From the NCBI GenBank assembly GCA_034431315.1, contig DAOUDK010000144.1, positions 1-28,077 of the forward strand: a stretch of DNA of 28,077 bases, in the 5' to 3' direction. The translations under genes were made by a program, and so were the position numbers. Each line of letters opens with the position of its first letter. Position 1 is the first letter of the stretch. The notes under the pieces were generated by a model. That model was given only the letters and a program-made list of their open reading frames with translations, searched no databases and was not told the origin of the DNA. Shown one piece after another: positions 23,621 through 28,077 of this stretch. The DNA comes from JAUWOY01 sp034431315. GTDB taxonomy: Bacteria; Chloroflexota; Anaerolineae; VGOG01.

Positions 23621-23788
23621 TTGACTATTGGACTTTGGACAAAGCCAAAGAAACCCGTTTTCTGATGACTCTGTTACCGAAATCTAACTGAATCAACCTA
23701 TTTCAAGTCAACATAGACGGCAATTTGGCGTGAGAAAACGGGTTTCTGGTCGCCATCGTGGTTTTGTCCAAAGTCCAGTTGACTATTG
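23621..23788. mobile_element. MITE-like element with 10-bp target-site duplication
   Basis: The direct repeat TTGACTATTG flanks the element at 23621-23630 and 23779-23788. The 148 bp between has inverted ends: GGACTTTGGACAAA (23630-23643) pairs with 23763-23776, and AGAAACCCGTTTTCT (23649-23663) pairs perfectly with 23733-23747. It has no coding capacity. The right copy of the duplication contains the pstS stop codon, so the insertion landed just past the gene without damaging it. Confidence 0.85.
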
Positions 23789-24712
23789 CAAAGGCACAAA
23801 GCCTAGCTCTTCAACGATCTCCTGTCCCTCCCCGCTGGTGATCCAGTCCAGATACTCGCGGATGACGCCGGTGGGCTGGCCGCTGGTGTACATGTACAGG
23901 ACACGAGCGATGGGATAGCTGCCCTCTGTAACCGTCTCGATGCTGGGCGGGATGTAGGGCTCTCCGGCTCTGCGGGCCACCGCGATTGTTTTTTGATCCG
24001 GCGTGACGTAGCCCAGGCCGTCGTAGCCGATGGCGTTGGGGTTCTGGCGTATCTCGACGCTGATGCCTTCTGAGGAGGGCATCAGGAGGGTGTCGGGAGA
24101 GAAAAGGCTCTGGTTATCTTTCTCGCCTTTGCGCACCACGTGCTCCAGAAAATAGATGTGGGTGCCCGAGTTGGATTCGCGCGAGAGCAAGACAATGGGG
24201 CGGTCCTCCCCGCCCACCTCGTGCCAACGGGTGATCTGGCCGGTGAAGATGTCCGAGAGCTGGTCAATGGTCAAGGCACTGGTGGGGTTGGTCGGATTGA
24301 CGACTACCGCGATACCGTCGCCGGCCACGATGTGCTCCACCGGCTCGATGCCGTTGGCCCGCGCCCTCTCCACCTCCTCTGGCTTCATGGCCCGTGAGGC
24401 ATTGGCGATGTCAACCGTGCCGTTGATCAGGGCCGCGATCCCCGTGCCAGAGCCGCCGCCAGTGACGGAGATGCGCACCTCAGGGCGCTGGCCCGTGTAG
24501 GCTTCGGCCCAGGCGAGGGCCAGGTTGACCATAGTATCCGAACCCTTGTTGATGATGGCCTGCGTCGCTTTCTTCGGCTCAGCCGTCCCCGGGGGAGATG
24601 TCACTGGCCCGCTGCAGCCAGGCAACACATTCAAGATCGCCAGCACAATTATCATTCCAAATACACGAAATTTACGTTTCATGCCTTCACGTTTCACGTC
24701 TCCACATTTCAT
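23783..24712 (-). CDS. pstS: Phosphate-binding lipoprotein PstS
   Basis: PstS captures phosphate outside the membrane and delivers it to PstC/PstA. The product (309 residues, or 299 from the in-frame ATG at 24682) has a signal peptide with lipobox LPGC. Ligand-loop motifs follow: NKGSDTMVNLALAWAE, TGGGSGTGIAALINGTVDIANASR, the IFTGQITRWHEVGG region, SRESNSGTHIYF, and GYDGLGYV. The start is uncertain: neither ATG has a strong ribosome binding site. A consensus promoter lies upstream. The stop codon is within the target duplication of the MITE-like element. No phoU or phoB/R genes are in the window. Confidence 0.94.
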   Translation of the reverse strand: MKCGDVKREGMKRKFRVFGMIIVLAILNVLPGCSGPVTSPPGTAEPKKATQAIINKGSDTMVNLALAWAEAYTGQRPEVRISVTGGGSGTGIAALINGTVDIANASRAMKPEEVERARANGIEPVEHIVAGDGIAVVVNPTNPTSALTIDQLSDIFTGQITRWHEVGGEDRPIVLLSRESNSGTHIYFLEHVVRKGEKDNQSLFSPDTLLMPSSEGISVEIRQNPNAIGYDGLGYVTPDQKTIAVARRAGEPYIPPSIETVTEGSYPIARVLYMYTSGQPTGVIREYLDWITSGEGQEIVEELGFVPLQ

Positions 24713-24767
24713 GACCCACCTGTGCCCCCGGAAGCTACTTTTTCATCGGCAGTTCTGGCTGCATGGA

Positions 24768-24796
24768 ATTATATCACCTACCTTCAGTGCCGTCAA
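24768..24796 (-). promoter_or_regulatory. Promoter of pstS
   Basis: On the minus strand, TTGACG (24791-24796) and TATAAT (24768-24773) have a 17-base spacer. Its -35 box is only 8 bp from the -35 box of the divergent pstB2 promoter, so both could answer to one regulator. I see no clear Pho box. Confidence 0.75.
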
Positions 24797-24804
24797 ACTG
24801 GCTT

Positions 24805-24833
24805 TTGTGTTATAAGCGGTTTTCTGGTAAAAT
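24805..24833 (+). promoter_or_regulatory. Promoter of pstB2
   Basis: TTGTGT (24805-24810) and TAAAAT (24828-24833) are spaced by 17 bases, divergent from and adjacent to the pstS promoter. Confidence 0.6.
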
Positions 24834-24875
24834 ATAGTGGACATGATCAGACTCGCCGTGCTGGGGAGAAGTTGA

Positions 24876-25628
24876 ATGGCCAAGATGGAGGTCTTGAACC
24901 TCGGCTTCTATTACGATGGCTTCCAGGCCCTGAAGAACATCACCTTGCAGGTGCTGGAGCACCAGATCACGGCTCTCATCGGTCCCTCTGGCTGTGGGAA
25001 ATCAACCTTTTTGCGCTGTCTCAATCGGATGAACGAGACCATACCTGGGACTCGATTAGAGGGCCAGGTTTTGCTGGATGGTAAGGACATCTACAGACTG
25101 GACGTGGATGTGGTGGAGCTGCGGCACAAGGTGGGCATGGTGTTTCAGCGACCCAATCCCTTTCCCCAGTCGGTCTACGACAACGTGGCCTTCGGCCCGC
25201 GGGTGTTGGGCCTCCAGCGCCGGGTGAATCTCGACGACTTGGTGGAGCACAGCTTGAGGAGAGCGGCCTTGTGGGACGAGGTCAAGGACAAGCTGAAGCG
25301 TTCGGCGATGGACTTGGACGGGGGGCAACAGCAGCGGCTATGTATCGCCCGCGTGCTGGCCGTGGAGCCGGATGTCATCCTGATGGACGAACCCTGCTCC
25401 GCTCTCGATCCCGTGGCTACTTTGAAGATCGAGGAACTGATGCAAGACCTGAAACGTAACTACACTATCGTCATCGTCACCCACAACATGCAGCAGGCCG
25501 CTCGCGTGTCGGATCGGACGGGCCTTTTCTGGCTGGGGGAGTTGGTGGAGTATGGCCTCACCAGCCAGATTTTCACCCGTCCTCGGGAGAAACGCACCGA
25601 GGATTATATCACTGGTCGGTTGGGGTAG
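24876..25628 (+). CDS. pstB: PstB paralogue with intact Walker motifs but LDGGQ signature (PstB2)
   Basis: This 250-residue phosphate importer ATPase has all catalytic residues on its own nucleotide site: Walker A GPSGCGKST (K42), Q-loop Gln91 in GMVFQRPNPFP, Walker B VILMDEPCSALDP (D171, E172) and switch His203 (IVTHN). The ABC signature, normally LSGGQ, reads LDGGQ with Asp148 in place of the Ser that contacts the gamma-phosphate of the partner's ATP. That change should weaken the opposite site in a homodimer. PstB1 supplies an intact LSGGQ but defective Walker motifs, so the two genes complement each other. The gene is divergent from pstS behind its own promoter; GGGGAG lies 8 bases before the ATG. 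Confidence 0.94.
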   Translation: MAKMEVLNLGFYYDGFQALKNITLQVLEHQITALIGPSGCGKSTFLRCLNRMNETIPGTRLEGQVLLDGKDIYRLDVDVVELRHKVGMVFQRPNPFPQSVYDNVAFGPRVLGLQRRVNLDDLVEHSLRRAALWDEVKDKLKRSAMDLDGGQQQRLCIARVLAVEPDVILMDEPCSALDPVATLKIEELMQDLKRNYTIVIVTHNMQQAARVSDRTGLFWLGELVEYGLTSQIFTRPREKRTEDYITGRLG

Positions 25629-25636
25629 GGGGTTAG

Positions 25637-25745
25637 TGGCGATTGAAATCGCGCCTGTGAGGGCACTCCGTGCCGGGTGACCACCTACGTGGCCACGGAA
25701 ATCGTCCACGTAGGTGGACGACCGGCGCATTCGCGCCCTCCAGAG
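25637..25745. repeat. Intergenic palindromes after pstB2
   Basis: The stretch contains GCGAT-TGAA-ATCGC and a perfect 12-bp hairpin, CCACCTACGTGG (25681-25692) with 25706-25717. Flanking GC-rich words (GGGCACTCCGTGCC, GGCGCATTCGCGCC) look like a dispersed element. No gene is seen; the hairpins may end pstB2 transcription. Confidence 0.55.
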
Positions 25746-25806
25746 GCGTTTCAACCGCTGGTCTGGTTTTGGCCCATCTGTTGTTTCACGCGAGGGGGAT
25801 GAGCGT

Positions 25807-26613
25807 ATGCCTCTAAAAGTTCCAAGCCGTCATAACGAGAAGCTCTCGCATTTGCTGGCGCGAATCAACGAGGATTTGGAGTTGCAGCAGTTGTGGAAAT
25901 GTGCCAACATCAACGCGGTGGATCGCGCTGGCATGAGCGATCACGGGGAGGTGCACATCCAGATCGCGGCCAACGCCGCCTTGAAGATGCTGCGACTCCT
26001 GGCCGACGCGGGTGTGGAGACCGGTGTCGTCAAGGACCATGGCTTAGAGTACGAAGATGCTGAGGTGATCGTTGTGCTGGCTGCCTGTCTCCACGACGTG
26101 GGGATGGCCATTCATCGCGACAATCACGAGCAGCACAGCTTGATACTGGCTGCCCCCAAGGCACGAGAGCTGTTGACCGACATCTATGAAGAACCGGCGC
26201 GGACCATCGTGGTCTCCGAGGTGCTCCACGCTGTCATCGCTCACCATTGGGACACCCCTTGTAACACCATCGAGGCGGGAATCATCAAAGTGGCCGATGC
26301 CCTGGACTTGACCCAGGGGCGGTCGCGGATTCCCTTCGAGGCTGGCCAGACCAACATTCACTCCGTCTCGGCGATGGCTATTGACAGCGTCGCGCTGGAA
26401 AAGGGCGAGACGGCTCCCATCCGGATTGAGATCACCATGAGCAACTCTGCGGGCATCTTCCAGGTGGACGAGCTTCTGAAGCGGAAGCTCAAGAACTCCT
26501 CTATCGCTCCTTACGTCCAGGTGGTGGCGCGGATCGAAGGCGAGACGGAGAAGCGGCTGGTGGAGTTCTACAGCATCTCCCAGGAGCCGCAATGGGAGGG
26601 GGTGGTAACATGA
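25807..26613 (+). CDS. HD-domain metal-dependent phosphohydrolase-like protein
   Basis: The 268-residue protein carries an HD superfamily domain. A histidine upstream (near EVHIQIAANAALKMLRLL) is followed by CLHDVGMAIHRDNHEQHS (the HD pair), VLHAVIAHHWD, and KVADALDLTQGRSR, which supplies the last metal-ligand Asp. HD proteins hydrolyse phosphoester or phosphoanhydride bonds in nucleotides; the substrate is not readable here. The C-terminal third (about 185-268) is a separate alpha/beta region. The ATG at 25807 follows GAGGGGGATG; an earlier in-frame GTG at 25714 lies inside a palindrome and is rejected. It lies downstream of pstB2 on the same strand. Confidence 0.82.
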   Translation: MPLKVPSRHNEKLSHLLARINEDLELQQLWKCANINAVDRAGMSDHGEVHIQIAANAALKMLRLLADAGVETGVVKDHGLEYEDAEVIVVLAACLHDVGMAIHRDNHEQHSLILAAPKARELLTDIYEEPARTIVVSEVLHAVIAHHWDTPCNTIEAGIIKVADALDLTQGRSRIPFEAGQTNIHSVSAMAIDSVALEKGETAPIRIEITMSNSAGIFQVDELLKRKLKNSSIAPYVQVVARIEGETEKRLVEFYSISQEPQWEGVVT

Positions 26614-26690
26614 CATAAATCGGAGAGCAAGTGGTTTATTGAGGAAAGAGCAATCGCGTTTCAATTCACACTCTACTTTAAGGAGGAACT

Positions 26691-27266
26691 ATGCTTACCG
26701 ATCGTATCATTGCTGCGTTCACGTTCCGTCGCGAGGTTTACAAGGAAGTTGAGCAGGACACCACATTCACCCAAACAGCCTGGCTGTTGGTGATAGTGGT
26801 TTCATTCCTCAGCCAGCTCGGGTCGAGTGCATCCGGCAACCTGGTCAATTGGCTGATCGGTGCCGTAGTGGGCACGATCTTTGCGGTCATCGGTTTCGCC
26901 GTGGGCGCCTTCGTCATCAACTGGGTGGGGCGCACGGTCTTCAACGCCGATGTCACCTTCGAGGAACTGGTTCGCACTCTGGGTCTGGCCTACGTCTGGA
27001 ACATCGTGGGAGTCGTTGGAGTACTGGCTGCCTTCTCCAGTGCCCTGGCCTGCCTGTTGGCTCCAGTCACCTTTATCGCCGGGATTATGGGATTGATCTC
27101 CTGGTTCGTGGCGACGAAAGAGGCCCTGGACCTGGAGTGGGTGCAGACCGTCGTCACCGTCATCCTGGGCTGGATCGCCCTGTTTGTGGTCACGCTCATT
27201 GCCGGAGTGGTGCTGAGCATGCTGGGCCTGGGTGCCGCTGCGGTGGGAGGGCTCATCGGAGGGTAG
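26691..27266 (+). CDS. Yip1-like multi-spanning membrane protein
   Basis: This 191-residue protein has about five hydrophobic segments (near 29-47, 53-80, 95-118, 120-140 and 155-185). The arrangement, with the N-terminal RIIAAFTFRREVYKEVEQD, then ADVTFEELVRTLGLAYVWNIVG, matches the Yip1 family of bacterial membrane proteins of unknown role. It ends in a Gly/Ala-rich stretch. AAGGAGG lies 6 bases before the ATG. A terminator follows at 27335, so it is probably transcribed singly or with the HD gene. Confidence 0.8.
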   Translation: MLTDRIIAAFTFRREVYKEVEQDTTFTQTAWLLVIVVSFLSQLGSSASGNLVNWLIGAVVGTIFAVIGFAVGAFVINWVGRTVFNADVTFEELVRTLGLAYVWNIVGVVGVLAAFSSALACLLAPVTFIAGIMGLISWFVATKEALDLEWVQTVVTVILGWIALFVVTLIAGVVLSMLGLGAAAVGGLIGG

Positions 27267-27334
27267 CAAAACCTGGCTGATCCCCAAGCTGCCACAGGAT
27301 TGGCGCAGGAGATAAAAGAACTTTTAGTGTAATG

Positions 27335-27366
27335 ACGGGGTGGCTACCTCATAGCCACCCCGTTTC
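27335..27366 (+). terminator. Terminator after the Yip1-like gene
   Basis: A perfect 12-bp stem (27335-27346 with 27352-27363, ACGGGGTGGCTA) closes a 5-nt loop. The following T-tract is short (TTTCAC), so efficiency is uncertain. Confidence 0.75.
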
Positions 27367-27458
27367 ACATTATGCAGAAGCGGTCAGCGTGGGGTGTAGG
27401 TAGAGCGTGGGGGTGAGAGAACTGGCACCAGTGAGGCTTTGAAGGGCGGCCTCTTTTT

Positions 27459-28077
27459 TCAAGAGTCAGGCCAACCCACCACCGGCCAGCCTGGCGGCAG
27501 TGGTTCGTAGGTCTCTGGATCTACCTTGACCAATGCATTGCCTGTCCATGCGAAGGTGAATTCCCTCTTTGTCCGAGTCACGGTGGGGTCCCTCCACCGC
27601 AGGATCATCCGCCCGTCGGGCAGCGGCTCCTCGGTCACCTCTTCGATCTCAAAGTAACCAGTAACGGGCCAGCGATAGCTATGCCAGTGCCCCCTGGTTT
27701 GGGCCAGCAGCCAGACGAACAGGCGACCGTTAGTCTGATCGGTTTCGTCGGTGGTGACGAGAACCTCGTTGAGGCCGTCAGCGTTCAGGTCGGTAATGCG
27801 CACACCGGTGACGGGGAAACCCAGTTCCGACAGAGCATCCAGAAGGGCTTGCTCCCGCTCTGGCGATGGGGGGCCGTCCACGGCCTCTGGGTGAGCGTCC
27901 AGGTAGCGTGCCAGGGGCGTACCGGGCCAGAGTAATGTCATCATGTTCATCGGGATAGTGAGGTCGCCGGGGCGGTCGTCGTGCCAGTAGAACTGCTCGT
28001 ACAGGCGCAGCCCATGCAAGGCAGCCATGGCGCGCAAGGCCGCATCGGGCTGGGCAGGATCGTAGGTCTCGTCAAAG
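27459..28077 (-). CDS. Partial gene of unknown function (5' end beyond window)
   Basis: The reading frame runs from the window edge to a stop at 27459 without interruption, about 205 residues visible; the start lies outside. I do not recognise the family. Residues near the middle (RITDLNADGLNEVLVTTDET) resemble a single FG-GAP/VCBS calcium-binding loop, followed by a beta-rich stretch (RLFVWLLAQTRGHWHSYRW, then FTFAWTGNALVKVDPETYEPL). No signal or membrane segment is visible in this part. It may be the C-terminal part of a secreted protein. Confidence 0.7.
   Translation of the reverse strand, partial: FDETYDPAQPDAALRAMAALHGLRLYEQFYWHDDRPGDLTIPMNMMTLLWPGTPLARYLDAHPEAVDGPPSPEREQALLDALSELGFPVTGVRITDLNADGLNEVLVTTDETDQTNGRLFVWLLAQTRGHWHSYRWPVTGYFEIEEVTEEPLPDGRMILRWRDPTVTRTKREFTFAWTGNALVKVDPETYEPLPPGWPVVGWPDS

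Noticed and set aside
25714..25806. N-terminal extension of the HD protein from a GTG at 25714
   Set aside because: The extension is encoded in the arm of a palindrome and lacks a ribosome binding site. The ATG at 25807 has one.

Overview
The window is about 28 kb of GC-rich bacterial chromosome with the standard code: TGA ends most genes, including uvrC and both vapB antitoxin genes. Secreted beta-propeller and FG-GAP proteins, one of them ending in a YLPLIRK-type tail, sit beside small VapBC modules, a GxxExxY gene and families of short dispersed palindromes. Together these suggest a Chloroflexota (Anaerolineae-like) organism. That is inference from gene content; the window holds no rRNA or other phylogenetic marker.

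Layout. 1-1620: a tandem DsbA-like lipoprotein with an in-frame UGA exactly at the first position of its CxxC motif, then a strong terminator. 1636-5932 (minus): uvrC and a 14-repeat secreted protein with a structured leader. 6117-6857: vapBC module 1. 6860-8775 (minus): an anchored amino-acid-type solute-binding protein and a GH-A-like glycosidase. 8891-12780 (minus): a 1271-residue FG-GAP/DUF11/Ig-like/beta-helix protein. 12940-13928 (minus): radC behind a c-di-GMP-I (GEMM) riboswitch that begins at the predicted transcription start. 14171-16133: mnmG. 16149-18739: zinc-ribbon membrane protein, pentapeptide-repeat protein, rhomboid protease and a repeat protein of unknown function.

18850-25628 is a phosphate-uptake (Pst) locus: pstB1, pstA, pstC and pstS on the minus strand and a second pstB (pstB2) divergent on the plus strand. 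It is interrupted by a second vapBC module, a GxxExxY nuclease-like gene between two palindromic arrays, a nitroreductase gene, and a roughly 148-bp MITE-like element with a 10-bp target duplication at the pstS stop codon. The two PstB ATPases are degenerate in complementary ways. PstB1 has lost Walker A Lys, the Q-loop Gln and the Walker B Glu but keeps LSGGQ; PstB2 keeps all of those but has LDGGQ. Together they could form a heterodimer with one working and one degenerate ATP site.

25807-28077 holds an HD-domain phosphohydrolase-like protein, a Yip1-like membrane protein and a partial gene of unknown function cut by the window edge.

The most notable signals are the complementary PstB pair, the candidate selenocysteine in the DsbA-like protein, the riboswitch in front of radC, and the GxxExxY/palindrome module with a decayed gene remnant.
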